DNA of 64,000 nucleotides from NCBI RefSeq assembly GCF_003254475.1, contig NZ_QFYQ01000001.1:1550001-1614000 (forward strand). The letters run 5' to 3'. The notes beneath the pieces are model-generated. The model was given only the letters and a program-made list of their open reading frames with translations, was not told the origin of the DNA and ran no database searches. The stretch is from Phenylobacterium soli. Its GTDB lineage: Bacteria > Pseudomonadota > Alphaproteobacteria > Caulobacterales > Caulobacteraceae. Position numbers and translations under genes: made by a program. The number at the start of each line of letters is the position of its first letter. The first letter of the stretch is position 1. Positions 16,583 through 26,650 of this stretch are shown here, one piece after another.

Positions 16583-16774
16583 TCAGTCGTCATTCTTGTC
16601 GCCGAGCGGGGTGACCGCGTCGACGGCGACGTGGCCGACGTGGACCGTGGTGGCGGCGGCCTTGGCGGTGACGCCGACCGCCGCCCCGGCGACGCTGGCG
16701 GCGAGGCAGCCGGACAGGCCGAGGGCGCAGGCCGCCAAGACGGCGGCGCGAAGGGCGATGGACTGAAGACGCAT
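16583..16774 (-). CDS. small lipoprotein, 63 aa
   Basis: The frame is open upstream, but ATG 16774, preceded by GGAAA, begins a clear lipoprotein signal: basic MRLQSIALR, a hydrophobic stretch, then the lipobox L-S-G-C at residues ~18-21. The mature part is only ~43 residues, alanine/valine-rich, ending TPLGDKNDD. Function is unknown. It is convergent with queD, with 24 bp between the stops. Confidence 0.72.
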   Translation of the reverse strand: MRLQSIALRAAVLAACALGLSGCLAASVAGAAVGVTAKAAATTVHVGHVAVDAVTPLGDKNDD

Positions 16775-16833
16775 GGCGGTTTCCCCGAACTCGCGGGCGA
16801 CCATGCCAGACGAAGCGGCCCGAATGAGGGCGG

Positions 16834-17328
16834 CTATTTGTCCTTCTTGTCGGTCGAGCGGCGCCACGGACCGGTGAAGTTGGGGTCGGCGCGGCGGCGG
16901 CGGTCGGGACCGAAGTAGTCGGCGGTGCGCACGAAGGGCCGCGGATATTCCACCACCTGGGACAGGCGCTCGATGACGCCGCGGGCGGTGAGCGGCTTAG
17001 CCAGGAACTCGTTGACGCCGGCGTCCCGCGCCTCGGCCACGCGCTGCATGGTGGAGTGGCCGGTGATCATGATGACCGGCACCATCGGGTTGGGGCTGTC
17101 GGGCGAGTTGCGCAGCAGGCGGACGAAGTCGATGCCGTCCAGCGGCTGCATCGACAGGTCCGTCATGACGATGTCGACGGGGAAGTTGCGCATGGCCTGG
17201 AGGCCCTCGGCGCCGTCGTTCGCCTCGTGGATTTCCTTGACGCCGATGGCGCGCAGAATCTCGGCCAACAACACACGCATGTAGTGGTTGTCGTCGACGA
17301 GCAGGATCCGAAGCAGGTCGTAACGCAA
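16834..17328 (-). CDS. single-domain CheY-like response regulator, 164 aa
   Basis: A receiver domain covers residues ~5-125: ILLVDDNHYMR with the acidic pair, the phospho-acceptor in DIVMTDLSMQPLDG, MITGHS, and LAKPLTA with the conserved lysine. A basic tail of ~35 residues follows (FGPDRRRRADP) with no output domain. It probably acts by protein interaction, as do many stand-alone receivers in Caulobacter. The start is a TTG at 17328 with only a weak ribosome binding site. The 163 bp between it and aroC hold no gene. Confidence 0.88.
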   Translation of the reverse strand: MRYDLLRILLVDDNHYMRVLLAEILRAIGVKEIHEANDGAEGLQAMRNFPVDIVMTDLSMQPLDGIDFVRLLRNSPDSPNPMVPVIMITGHSTMQRVAEARDAGVNEFLAKPLTARGVIERLSQVVEYPRPFVRTADYFGPDRRRRADPNFTGPWRRSTDKKDK

Positions 17329-17491
17329 TCTGTCCGCCGTTCCCCAGAGGCGAAGTCCGCGCTGATTACGGGTCGGTAAGGAGTCAGGTCAACCCGAAAA
17401 GAAGTCCGGCGACGGCGGAGTTAAACCCTTGTCACGAGTGAATTATCACCCTGCAAGCTTAACTAGAGTCACTTAACCGACGTAAGTTGCG

Positions 17492-18625
17492 TCAGGCCCG
17501 AGCGCTCGCCCCCGGCGCGAAGGCTCCGCCGCCGGTCTGGGCGCGATGCCGCAGGAAGGCGTCGGCGAGCACGCAGGCGGTCATCGCTTCGACCACCGGA
17601 ACGGCGCGGATGCCGACGCAGGGGTCGTGGCGGCCCTTGGTGCGCAGCTCGATCCCGCGGCCCTGTTCGTCGAGGGTCTGGCGCGGCGTCAGGATCGAGG
17701 AGGTGGGCTTGAAGGCGACGCGGGCGGTCACCGGCTGGCCGGTGGAGATGCCGCCCAGCACGCCGCCGGCCTTGTTGGACGAGAACAGCGGGCCCTCGTT
17801 GCCCATCCGCATCTCGTCGGCGTTCTCCTCGCCGGAGAGGGCGGCGGCGGCGAAGCCCGCGCCGATCTCGACGCCCTTGGCGGCGTTGATCGACATCAGG
17901 GCCGCGGCGAGCTCGGCGTCGAGCTTGCCGTAGAGCGGCGCGCCCCAGCCGGCCGGCACGCCGACCGCCTCGACGGCCACCACGGCGCCGGTGGAGGAGC
18001 CGGCCTTGCGGACCTTCTCGAGGTGCTCTTCCCAGACGGGAACCATGTCGGCGTCCGGACACCAGAAGGGGTTGTTCAGGGTCTCGTCCCAGTCGATCCG
18101 CGCCGGATCCACGGCGTGGGGGCCGATCTGGACCACGGCGGCCTGGATGCGGACGCCCGGCACCACCTTGCGGGCGATGGCGCCGGCGGCGACCCGGGCC
18201 GCGGTCTCGCGCGCCGAGGAGCGGCCGCCGCCGCGATAGTCGCGCACGCCGTACTTGGCGAAATAGGGGTAGTCGGCGTGGCCGGGCCGGAAGGCCTGGG
18301 CGATCTCGGAATAGTCCTTCGAGCGCTGGTCGACGTTCTCGATCATCAGCGAGATCGGCGTGCCGGTGGTGACCTGGCCACCGAATTCCCGGGCGGTCCT
18401 TTCGTCGGCGAAGACGCCGGAGAGGATGCGCACCGCGTCCGGCTCCTGGCGCTGGGTGACGAACTTGCCCTGGCCGGGGCGGCGCTTGTCGAGGAAGCCC
18501 TGGATGTCGGCCTCGGTCAGGGCGATGCCGGGCGGGCAGCCGTCGACGACGCAGCCCAGCGCCGGCCCGTGGCTTTCGCCCCAGGTGGTCACGCGGAAGA
18601 GATGGCCAAAGGTGTTGTGCGACAT
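17492..18625 (-). CDS. aroC: chorismate synthase
   Basis: AroC makes chorismate from 5-enolpyruvylshikimate-3-phosphate using reduced FMN, the last shikimate step. The sequence starts [19 protein letters not shown], the first family signature. It continues with [37 protein letters not shown] and GGISTGQPV, all conserved around the FMN/substrate site, and ends with [15 protein letters not shown]. Length (377) is normal for alphaproteobacteria. It is followed 67 bp downstream by the J-domain gene on the opposite side of its promoter. Confidence 0.97.
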   Translation of the reverse strand: MSHNTFGHLFRVTTWGESHGPALGCVVDGCPPGIALTEADIQGFLDKRRPGQGKFVTQRQEPDAVRILSGVFADERTAREFGGQVTTGTPISLMIENVDQRSKDYSEIAQAFRPGHADYPYFAKYGVRDYRGGGRSSARETAARVAAGAIARKVVPGVRIQAAVVQIGPHAVDPARIDWDETLNNPFWCPDADMVPVWEEHLEKVRKAGSSTGAVVAVEAVGVPAGWGAPLYGKLDAELAAALMSINAAKGVEIGAGFAAAALSGEENADEMRMGNEGPLFSSNKAGGVLGGISTGQPVTARVAFKPTSSILTPRQTLDEQGRGIELRTKGRHDPCVGIRAVPVVEAMTACVLADAFLRHRAQTGGGAFAPGASARA

Positions 18626-18692
18626 CGAGGCGCTTCTAGCGGAACCGCGGGCGGACGCGAAGCGCGTTCCCGCGCGGGAGACCTAGGCTGAC

Positions 18693-19385
18693 CTAGGCGG
18701 CCCAGGCGGCGGTGAAGCGGCGCAGGAGCACGCGGGCGGCGCTGTCGAGGGCGCCGGTCCTGGGCGCCAGGCGCACGAAGAGATGGCCCTGGGGGTGGCG
18801 GCCGCGGGCGGGAAGGCCGAGGCCGGGCGCCCGCAGGAGGCGGCGCTCGCCGGCCTTCTTTGTGACCCACAGGATGCGGCGGCCGATGGGCGTGACGACC
18901 GGCACCCGGCCGCCTTCCGCCAGCAGCCGCGGTGGCACCGCGACGGTGATCCACAGGTCGTCGCCGCGGACCAGCATGCCGTCCTCGCTGCGGATGACGA
19001 CGTCGAGCATCTCGTCGCCAGCGCGGACCTGGTCGCCGTTGCGCAGGCCGACCGGCAGCTTGATGCGCAGCATGCGGCCGTCCTTCAGCCGGTGGTCGGC
19101 GTGGCCGCCGGACCAGGCCTGGACGGGGCTGATCTCGAGCACGCGCGCGTCGCGGGGGTGCGCGGCGGTCTCGGCCGGAGTCTCGTTGGCGGGCGCGGCC
19201 TGCTCGAGGCGGCGGTAGGCGGCCATCACCCGCAGGAAGGCCTCGGGCGAGCCGCCCTGGTCGGGATGGGCGGTCTTGGCGGCTTCGAGGTAGGCGCGGC
19301 GGATTTCGGCGGCGGTCGCGTTGGCCGCGACGCCGAGCAGCGCGCGGGCTTCGGGAAGCGAAATCTCGGTCGCAGGACGCCCCAT
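18693..19385 (-). CDS. DnaJ-like protein: J domain plus DnaJ C-terminal substrate-binding region, no zinc finger
   Basis: The N-terminal J domain (residues ~8-60) includes [20 protein letters not shown] and the invariant H-P-D at ~40-42 (AHPDQGG), which stimulates DnaK. There is neither a G/F region nor CxxCxGxG zinc motifs. The rest resembles a single CbpA/DnaJ type C-terminal barrel: [15 protein letters not shown] and LWITVAVPP. It is therefore a compact type II-like co-chaperone. ATG 19385 is chosen over GTG 19391. It is divergent from pdxH. Confidence 0.85.
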   Translation of the reverse strand: MGRPATEISLPEARALLGVAANATAAEIRRAYLEAAKTAHPDQGGSPEAFLRVMAAYRRLEQAAPANETPAETAAHPRDARVLEISPVQAWSGGHADHRLKDGRMLRIKLPVGLRNGDQVRAGDEMLDVVIRSEDGMLVRGDDLWITVAVPPRLLAEGGRVPVVTPIGRRILWVTKKAGERRLLRAPGLGLPARGRHPQGHLFVRLAPRTGALDSAARVLLRRFTAAWAA

Positions 19386-19478
19386 GGCCACAAGCTTCGC
19401 GCCGCAGCGGTCAATGCCGGGTTAAGCGGCGAAGGCTTGGGCTCGCGGCGGCGCAGGTTTGCGCGCTATATCCGGGCC

Positions 19479-20144
19479 ATGACCGACAAGGCCCCGATCC
19501 CGCCCTCGCCGAGCGAAGACGACTATGTGCGCCAGGTGACCGCCGCCGAGCCGCCGCCGCTGCTCAGCGAGGAGGATCCCTTCGCCCTGTTCAACGAGTG
19601 GCTGACCGAGGCCCTGGCCAAGGAGCCGAACGACGCCAACGCCATGGCCCTGGCCACCGCCGACGAGAGCGGCCTGCCGGACGTGCGCATGGTGCTGCTG
19701 AAGGACGCCGATCCGTCGGGCTTCGTGTTCTACACCAACCTCGGCAGCGCCAAGGGCCGCCAGCTCGCGGCCAATCCGCAGGCGGCGCTGCTGTTCCACT
19801 GGAAGTCGCTGCGCCGGCAGGTGCGGGTGCGCGGCCAGATCTCGGCGGTGAGCCCCGAGGAGGCCGACGCCTACTGGGCGACGCGGGCCAGGGCCTCGCA
19901 GATCGGCGGCTGGGCGTCCGAGCAGTCGCAGACCCTGCCGGACCGCCTGGCGCTGGAGAAGCGGATCGCCGAGGTGGGCCTCAAGTTCGGGCTCGGCAAG
20001 GTGCCGCGGCCGCCGCACTGGTCGGGATTCCGCGTCACGCCGCAGGCGATGGAGTTCTGGCGCGACCGGCCGTTCCGGCTGCACGAGCGCCTCGTCTTCA
20101 CCCGCGCCGCCGGCGGCTGGACCACCCGGCGGCTGTTCCCTTGA
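19479..20144 (+). CDS. pdxH: pyridoxamine 5'-phosphate oxidase
   Basis: PdxH oxidises pyridoxine/pyridoxamine 5'-phosphate to PLP with FMN. The core shows [50 protein letters not shown] and the C-terminal [12 protein letters not shown] with [12 protein letters not shown] and RLFP, all standard. At 221 residues it has normal length. Its stop overlaps the TTG start of the next gene (TTGA at 20141-20144), so the two are coupled. Confidence 0.95.
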   Translation: MTDKAPIPPSPSEDDYVRQVTAAEPPPLLSEEDPFALFNEWLTEALAKEPNDANAMALATADESGLPDVRMVLLKDADPSGFVFYTNLGSAKGRQLAANPQAALLFHWKSLRRQVRVRGQISAVSPEEADAYWATRARASQIGGWASEQSQTLPDRLALEKRIAEVGLKFGLGKVPRPPHWSGFRVTPQAMEFWRDRPFRLHERLVFTRAAGGWTTRRLFP

Positions 20145-21625
20145 GCGAAGGCGAGGCGGCCGAGGTCGCCGCCTGGCTCGGCGGCCAGGCGGAGCGGGTG
20201 GTGGAGACGGCGCTGGCGCGAGTGTTCCTGACGCCGGAGGCGGCCTTCAAGCTGAAGCGGCCGGTGAACCTCGGCTATGTGGACTTCACCACGCCCGCGC
20301 AGCGGCTGTGGGCGCTGGAGCGCGAGCTCGCCTTCAACAAGCCGGGCGCGCCCGACATCTATCGCGCCGTGCGGCGGATCACCCGCAAGGCCGGCGGCGG
20401 GCTGGAGTTCGACGGCCCCGGCGCGGTGGTCGAGCACGTGCTGGAGATGCGCCGCTTCGCGGACGCGGCTGTGCTGGCGGCGAGCCCGCAGACGGTGGAC
20501 GGAGAGCTGGCCGAGGCGCTGGGCCGTACCATCGCGCGCTTCCACGCGGCGGCTGAGCGGCGGGACCGCTCGGGCATGAGCTTCACCGTGCCGTCGAACG
20601 CGCGGCTCCTGGAAGAGCTGGCGCCGGATCTTGGCGAGGGGCCGGTGCGCGAGCTGATCGCGCGCACGAATGCGGAGTATGCGCGGCTCGGGCCGCTGCT
20701 GGCCCGGCGCGTGGCGGAAGGCTTCTCGCGCCGCTGCCACGGGGACCTGCACCTCGGCAACATCCTGGTGGAGGACGGCAAGCCGGTCCTCTTCGACTGC
20801 ATCGAGTTCAACGACGAGCTGGTGGAGATCGACGTCCAGTACGACCTGGCGTTCCTGATCATGGACCTTCAGTTCCGCGGCCGGCGGGACGCGGCGGTGC
20901 GGGTGCTCTCGGCCTATCTGGACGAGGCGGCGCGGAGCTTCCCCCCGAGCCTGTGGGAGGGGCTGGCGGCGCTGCCCCTGATGCTGTCGGTGCGGGCGGC
21001 GGTGCGGGCGCACGTGCAGTCGCACCAGGGCGACGTGGCCGGCGGACGCGCCTATGTGGCCGAGGCCCTGCGGCACCTCTCGCCGAGGCCGCCGGCGCTG
21101 GCGGCGGTGGGCGGCCTTTCGGGCACCGGCAAGACCACCTTCGCGCGGGCGATCGCCCCGGCTGTCGGCCCCTCGCCCGGCGCGGTGATCCTGCGCACCG
21201 ACGAGATCCGCAAGCGGCTGATGAACGTCGAGCCGACGACGCGCGTGGATGCGTCGGCCTATGCGCCCGAGTTCTACGAGCGGACCTACGCCACCATGAT
21301 CGACAACGCCCGCGCGGCGCTGAAGGCGGGCCGGGGCGTGATCCTCGACGCGACCTTCATCGATCCGGAGCTTCGGGCGCGGGCCGAGCGGCTGGCGGCC
21401 GAGTGCGGCGCGCCGTTCCACGGCGTCTGGCTGGACGCGCCCGCCGAGGTGCTGGAGGCGCGGGTGGCGGGGCGGACGGGCGACGCCTCCGACGCCACGG
21501 TGGAGGTGTTGCGCGGGCAGATCGCGCGGCTTTCGCAATCAGAGGTTGGCTGGACGCGGGCGGACGCCACCCGGCCCACGGAAGCGGCGGCCCAGGCCTG
21601 GCTTGCCGAGGCGGGCCTGGTTTGA
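20141..21625 (+). CDS. fused aminoglycoside-phosphotransferase-like and P-loop kinase protein, 494 aa
   Basis: The N-terminal ~320 residues look like a small-molecule kinase of the aminoglycoside phosphotransferase type, with the Brenner motif CHGDLHLGN at ~200 and LFDCIEFND as the metal-binding segment. The C-terminal ~170 residues form a gluconate-kinase-like P-loop domain with GLSGTGKTT at ~325 and [10 protein letters not shown]. This COG2187-COG0645 fusion is widespread but its substrate is unknown. The TTG start overlaps the pdxH stop, and no better start with a ribosome binding site is visible. Confidence 0.85.
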   Translation: MSEGEAAEVAAWLGGQAERVVETALARVFLTPEAAFKLKRPVNLGYVDFTTPAQRLWALERELAFNKPGAPDIYRAVRRITRKAGGGLEFDGPGAVVEHVLEMRRFADAAVLAASPQTVDGELAEALGRTIARFHAAAERRDRSGMSFTVPSNARLLEELAPDLGEGPVRELIARTNAEYARLGPLLARRVAEGFSRRCHGDLHLGNILVEDGKPVLFDCIEFNDELVEIDVQYDLAFLIMDLQFRGRRDAAVRVLSAYLDEAARSFPPSLWEGLAALPLMLSVRAAVRAHVQSHQGDVAGGRAYVAEALRHLSPRPPALAAVGGLSGTGKTTFARAIAPAVGPSPGAVILRTDEIRKRLMNVEPTTRVDASAYAPEFYERTYATMIDNARAALKAGRGVILDATFIDPELRARAERLAAECGAPFHGVWLDAPAEVLEARVAGRTGDASDATVEVLRGQIARLSQSEVGWTRADATRPTEAAAQAWLAEAGLV

Positions 21626-21638
21626 TTATCGCTGTTCA
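21626..21638. promoter_or_regulatory. shared 13-mer TTATC-N3-GTTCA upstream of acyl-CoA ligase
   Basis: TTATCGCTGTTCA lies 51 bases above the ligase start. The same TTATC-N3-GTTCA pattern occurs at 14565-14577 (upstream of TonB receptor 1) and 55165-55177 (between a second CoA ligase and an enoyl-CoA hydratase). It may be an operator for a regulator of lipid or acyl-CoA use. It is not palindromic enough to name a family. Confidence 0.35.
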
Positions 21639-21688
21639 GGAATCTAGTTTTCGATGAAGCCCGAAGGGCTCACCTGGGAGGATTTTCA

Positions 21689-23335
<1,647 letters not shown>

Positions 23336-23366
23336 TGGCTCCCACACCCCTGGATACTTCCTTGGA

Positions 23367-24167
23367 TTAGCCGGCCTGCAGGCCCTGGGCGCCCGTGCGG
23401 TCGCGGGCGTCGCCGAGCTGGGAGCCGCCGTCGCAGTCGAGGATCGTGCCGGTCACGTACTTGGCCGACTCCGAGACCAGGAAGACGGCGCTCTCGGCCA
23501 CTTCCTCCACCTCGCCCATGCGGCGCAGCGGGATGCGGGCGTTGAGCGCGGCGTCGGCCTCCGGCGTCGGCGACAGGCGGGCCATGCCCTCGGTGCCGCG
23601 GATCGGCCCCGGCGAGATGCCGTTCACCCGGACGCCGGCCGGACCCCATTCCATGGCGAGGACGCGGATCAGCTGGTTGATGCCCGCCTTCGCCGCGCAG
23701 ACGTGGGCCTGCATCATCGCCGGGTTCACCGCCTGGCCGGCGGTGATGGCGATCAGCGAGGCGCCGGGGATGTTGAGCAGGTCGTAGCAGGCGCGGAAGA
23801 CGTTGAAGGTGCCGTTGAGGTCGATGTCGACCACGGTGCGGAAGCCGTTGGCCGACATGCCCAGCGCCGGGGCGACGAAGTTGCCGGCCGCGCCGGAGAC
23901 GACGATGTCGAGCTTGCCGAGCTTGCCGGTGGCTTCCTCGAGGGCGGCGCGGATCTGGCCGTAGTCGCGCACGTCGCAGGAGAGGCCGAGGGCGTCGGGG
24001 CCGATGCTGGCGGCCGCGGCGGCGGCCTTCTCCGGATTGCGGCCGGCGACGGCGACCTTGGCGCCGAGCTCGGCGTAGCGCTTGGCGATGCCGAGGTTGA
24101 TGCCGCTGGTGCCGCCGGCCACGAACGCCGTCTTGCCGGCCAGCAGGTTGTCCTTGAAAGCGCTCAT
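23367..24167 (-). CDS. short-chain dehydrogenase of 2,4-dienoyl-CoA reductase (DECR2) type
   Basis: The Rossmann motif GGTSGINLGIA lies at residues ~18-28, and SGAAGNFVAPA and ITAGQAVNP follow. At the place of the SDR catalytic Y-x3-K the sequence is HVCAAKAG: the lysine is kept and the tyrosine is missing. That and WGPAGVRVNGISPGPIRGTE resemble the peroxisomal 2,4-dienoyl-CoA reductase family, which also lacks this tyrosine. The enzyme would use NADPH to clear double bonds during unsaturated fatty acid oxidation, fitting the acyl-CoA ligase opposite. Confidence 0.85.
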   Translation of the reverse strand: MSAFKDNLLAGKTAFVAGGTSGINLGIAKRYAELGAKVAVAGRNPEKAAAAAASIGPDALGLSCDVRDYGQIRAALEEATGKLGKLDIVVSGAAGNFVAPALGMSANGFRTVVDIDLNGTFNVFRACYDLLNIPGASLIAITAGQAVNPAMMQAHVCAAKAGINQLIRVLAMEWGPAGVRVNGISPGPIRGTEGMARLSPTPEADAALNARIPLRRMGEVEEVAESAVFLVSESAKYVTGTILDCDGGSQLGDARDRTGAQGLQAG

Positions 24168-24248
24168 GTTTCCGACCCTTCGATGATGGTTGTCGCGAGG
24201 CTTGCCCGGGGTTCCCGGAGGTCAGTCAAAGAGATCAGGCGAAGAGGA

Positions 24249-25145
24249 TCAGACCAGGCGGTAGATCGACAGCGGTCCGGGCGCGCCGTCGGTGACGAGG
24301 CGGCGTTCGCGGACGAGGTGGATCATGGCCGCCAGCATGGAGCGGGCGGCCGCCGGGTGCAGGCGGGCGTCGACGTCGGCATAGAGCCGCGGGACGAGGT
24401 CGCCGATCGTCGCGGGGCCGGCCTTCAGGGCCGCCAGCACCTGGTCGATCCGCTCCTGGCGGTGCTCGATATAGGCGTCGATGAACGGGCCCGGCTCGGT
24501 GACCGGCGGGCCGTGGGTCGGCCACAGGGTCGAGAAGCCGCGCTCACGGATGCGGGCGAGGCTCGCCAGATAGTCGGTCATGTCCCCGTCCGGCGGGGTG
24601 ATGACCGTGGTCGACCAGCCCATGATGTGGTCGCCGGTGAAGCAGGCGTTCTCTTCCGGCAGGGCGAAACACAGGTGGTTCGAGGTGTGGCCCGGCGTCG
24701 GGATCGCCTCCAGCGTCCAGCCGGGTCCCTCCACCTTGCCACCCTGGCAGAGGCTGACGTCGGGCGCGAAGTCGAGGTCGTGACCGGCCTCCATCTTCAC
24801 CTCGGCGTCGTCGCCCTGGGCGTGGGCGACCGCGCAGCCGTAGATCGGCGCGCCGGTGCGGGCCTTCAGCGGGCCGGCCAGGGGCGAGTGGTCGGAATGG
24901 TGGTGGGTGATGACGATGGCGCTGACCCGCTCGCCCGGGATGGCGGCGAGGATCGCCTCCAGATGGGCGGCGTCGTCGGGGCCGGGATCGATCACCGCCA
25001 CCTCGTCGCGACCGACGATGTAGGTGCCGGTGCCGAGGAAGGTGAAGGGGCCGGGGTTGTTGCAGATCACCCGCCGGATCAGCGGCGAGACCTGGTCGCA
25101 GCGGCCATAGGCGAAGTCGAGCTGGCGGACGTAGGGGATGCCCAT
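24249..25145 (-). CDS. metallo-beta-lactamase-fold hydrolase (LACTB2-like), 298 aa
   Basis: The dinuclear zinc motif HHHSDH occurs at residues 81-86, preceded by VIDPGPDDAAH and followed by PTPGHTSNHLCF, FTGDHIMGW and WPTHGPP, which supply the remaining metal ligands. The C-terminal region (~220-298) is a winged-helix-like LACTB2 tail. This family includes endoribonucleases and thioester hydrolases, so the substrate is uncertain. It is co-transcribed with the DUF442 gene, only 5 bp away. Confidence 0.88.
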   Translation of the reverse strand: MGIPYVRQLDFAYGRCDQVSPLIRRVICNNPGPFTFLGTGTYIVGRDEVAVIDPGPDDAAHLEAILAAIPGERVSAIVITHHHSDHSPLAGPLKARTGAPIYGCAVAHAQGDDAEVKMEAGHDLDFAPDVSLCQGGKVEGPGWTLEAIPTPGHTSNHLCFALPEENACFTGDHIMGWSTTVITPPDGDMTDYLASLARIRERGFSTLWPTHGPPVTEPGPFIDAYIEHRQERIDQVLAALKAGPATIGDLVPRLYADVDARLHPAAARSMLAAMIHLVRERRLVTDGAPGPLSIYRLV

Positions 25146-25150
25146 GGTCG

Positions 25151-25561
25151 TCAGCCGCCGAGCGGGCCGGAGAGATCGTAGCCGGCGCCGTGGCCGAGGG
25201 CGATCAGCTCATCGCGGCTGTGGCCGCCGGAGAGCGCCTGGGAGAGCGACCAGGTGACGATGGAGCGCGTCCCCGAGCGGCAGAAGGCCAGCACCGGGTG
25301 CTGCGCCTCGGCGAAGATCCGCCCCATGGTCTCGACCTGCTCGGGCGTCGGCCCGCCGCGCACCGGCACGTGGAAATAGGCGAGCCCCGCGGCGCGGGCG
25401 GCGGCCTCGATCTCGTGGCCCGACGGCTGCGAGGGGTCCTCGCCGTCGGGGCGGTTGTTGATGATCGTCTTGAAGCCGGCCGCGGCGGCGGCCTCGACGT
25501 CGGCCACGGCGATCTGGGGGCTGACGGAAATGTCGTCGGTGACGCGTCGGAAATCGGTCAT
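25151..25561 (-). CDS. DUF442 (beta-lactamase-hydrolase-like, Blh N-domain) phosphatase-fold protein, 136 aa
   Basis: The sequence MTDFRRVTDDISVSPQI, TIINNRPDGEDPSQPSG and the active-site loop FCRSGTRS (Cys at residue 94) match DUF442/TIGR01244. This is a dual-specificity-phosphatase-like fold. In sulfide-metabolism proteins such as Blh it is fused to a metallo-beta-lactamase domain. Here it lies as a separate gene directly upstream of one. ATG 25561 was chosen where the family starts; the longer frame upstream has no support. Confidence 0.88.
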   Translation of the reverse strand: MTDFRRVTDDISVSPQIAVADVEAAAAAGFKTIINNRPDGEDPSQPSGHEIEAAARAAGLAYFHVPVRGGPTPEQVETMGRIFAEAQHPVLAFCRSGTRSIVTWSLSQALSGGHSRDELIALGHGAGYDLSGPLGG

Positions 25562-25650
25562 GGCGTGTCGGCTCTCCAGATGGGTTCTTCGGCGGGCGGG
25601 CCCCTTCGTTGACATCAATAGGGGGCGATGGAAGTTTCGCAATCGCCCCG

Positions 25651-25712
25651 GCTCACCAGGCTCTCTCACCGGGCTCTCTCACCAGGCCCTCCCACCCGGC
25701 TCTCACCCGCGA
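25651..25712. repeat. degenerate 13-bp tandem repeat upstream of the permease pair
   Basis: About four copies of a 13-base unit related to CTCTCTCACCGGG occupy this stretch; the two central copies at 25661-25673 and 25674-25686 differ at one base. It lies just before the first permease gene and after the DUF442 promoter. Its role is unknown. Confidence 0.55.
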
Positions 25713-25726
25713 GGTCTCAGCGCGCG

Positions 25727-26650
25727 ATGCTCCGCTTCATCGGCCGGCGCCTGCTGGTGGCGATCCCGACCCTGTTCGCGGTGGTGACGCTGGCCTTCTT
25801 CATGATGCGGGCCGCGCCCGGCGGGCCGTTCGACACCGACCGCAAGCTCGCCCCGGCCATCGAGCGGAACGTCCGCGAGAAGTACGGGATGAACAGGCCG
25901 CTGGCCGTGCAGTACGCCGACTATCTGGCCGGGGTGGCGCGCGGCGACCTCGGCCCGTCGCTGAAGTACAAGGACAAGTCGGTCGGCCAGATCCTCAGGG
26001 AGAACGCGCCGGTGAGCCTGCGGCTCGGGCTGTCGGCCATCGTGCTGGCGCTGGCGGCCGGGATGAGCCTCGGGGTGATCGCGGCCCTGCGGCAGAACGG
26101 GGCGGCGGACTACGGGGTGATGGCGCTGGCCATCCTCGGGGTCTGCGTGCCGACCTTCGTGACCGCGCCGCTGCTGATCCTTCTCTTCGCCTCCAAGCTC
26201 GGCTGGCTGCCGGTGGCGGGCTGGAACGGCGGAGCCGTGGCCAACATGGTGCTGCCGGTGGTGGTGCTGGCCCTGCCGCAGATGGCGATCATCTCGCGCC
26301 TGACCCGGGCCGGGATGATCGAGGCGCTGCGCTCCAACTATGTGCGCACGGCGCGCGCCAAGGGCCTGCCGGCGCACCGCATCGTCACGCGCCACGCCCT
26401 GCGCGCTGCGATCCTGCCGCTGGTGAGCTACCTCGGGCCGGCCTGCGCGGGCCTGCTCACCGGGTCCCTGGTGGTCGAGAAGATCTTCAACCTGCCGGGG
26501 CTCGGGAAGTTCTTCGTCATCTCCGCCCTGCAGCGCGACTACACGGTCGTGATGGGGATGGTGATCGTCTACGCGGGCCTGATCCTGGTCCTGAACCTCG
26601 CGGCCGACGTGCTGCAGGCCGTGCTCGATCCCAGGGTGCGACTGTCGTGA
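25727..26650 (+). CDS. ABC transporter permease, DppB/OppB type, 307 aa
   Basis: The N-terminus MLRFIGRRLLVAIPTLFAVV with FFMMRAAPGGPFD is characteristic of dipeptide/oligopeptide permease B subunits. Six hydrophobic segments are recognisable. The EAA-type loop that contacts the ATPase appears as NYVRTARAKGLPAHRIVTRH. ATG 25727 is used because the N-terminal signature starts there; a GAGG lies upstream. The stop overlaps the GTG of the next gene (GTGA). No ATPase or binding-protein gene is present in this window. Confidence 0.92.
   Translation: MLRFIGRRLLVAIPTLFAVVTLAFFMMRAAPGGPFDTDRKLAPAIERNVREKYGMNRPLAVQYADYLAGVARGDLGPSLKYKDKSVGQILRENAPVSLRLGLSAIVLALAAGMSLGVIAALRQNGAADYGVMALAILGVCVPTFVTAPLLILLFASKLGWLPVAGWNGGAVANMVLPVVVLALPQMAIISRLTRAGMIEALRSNYVRTARAKGLPAHRIVTRHALRAAILPLVSYLGPACAGLLTGSLVVEKIFNLPGLGKFFVISALQRDYTVVMGMVIVYAGLILVLNLAADVLQAVLDPRVRLS

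Noticed and set aside
17440-17491. TTAACTAGAGTCACTTAACC considered as a CtrA box
   Set aside because: The two TTAA half-sites are ten bases apart rather than seven, so it does not fit TTAA-N7-TTAA.
25651-25712. 13-bp repeats considered as CRISPR or an attachment site
   Set aside because: Units are too short, contiguous and without spacers; no integrase or cas gene is nearby.
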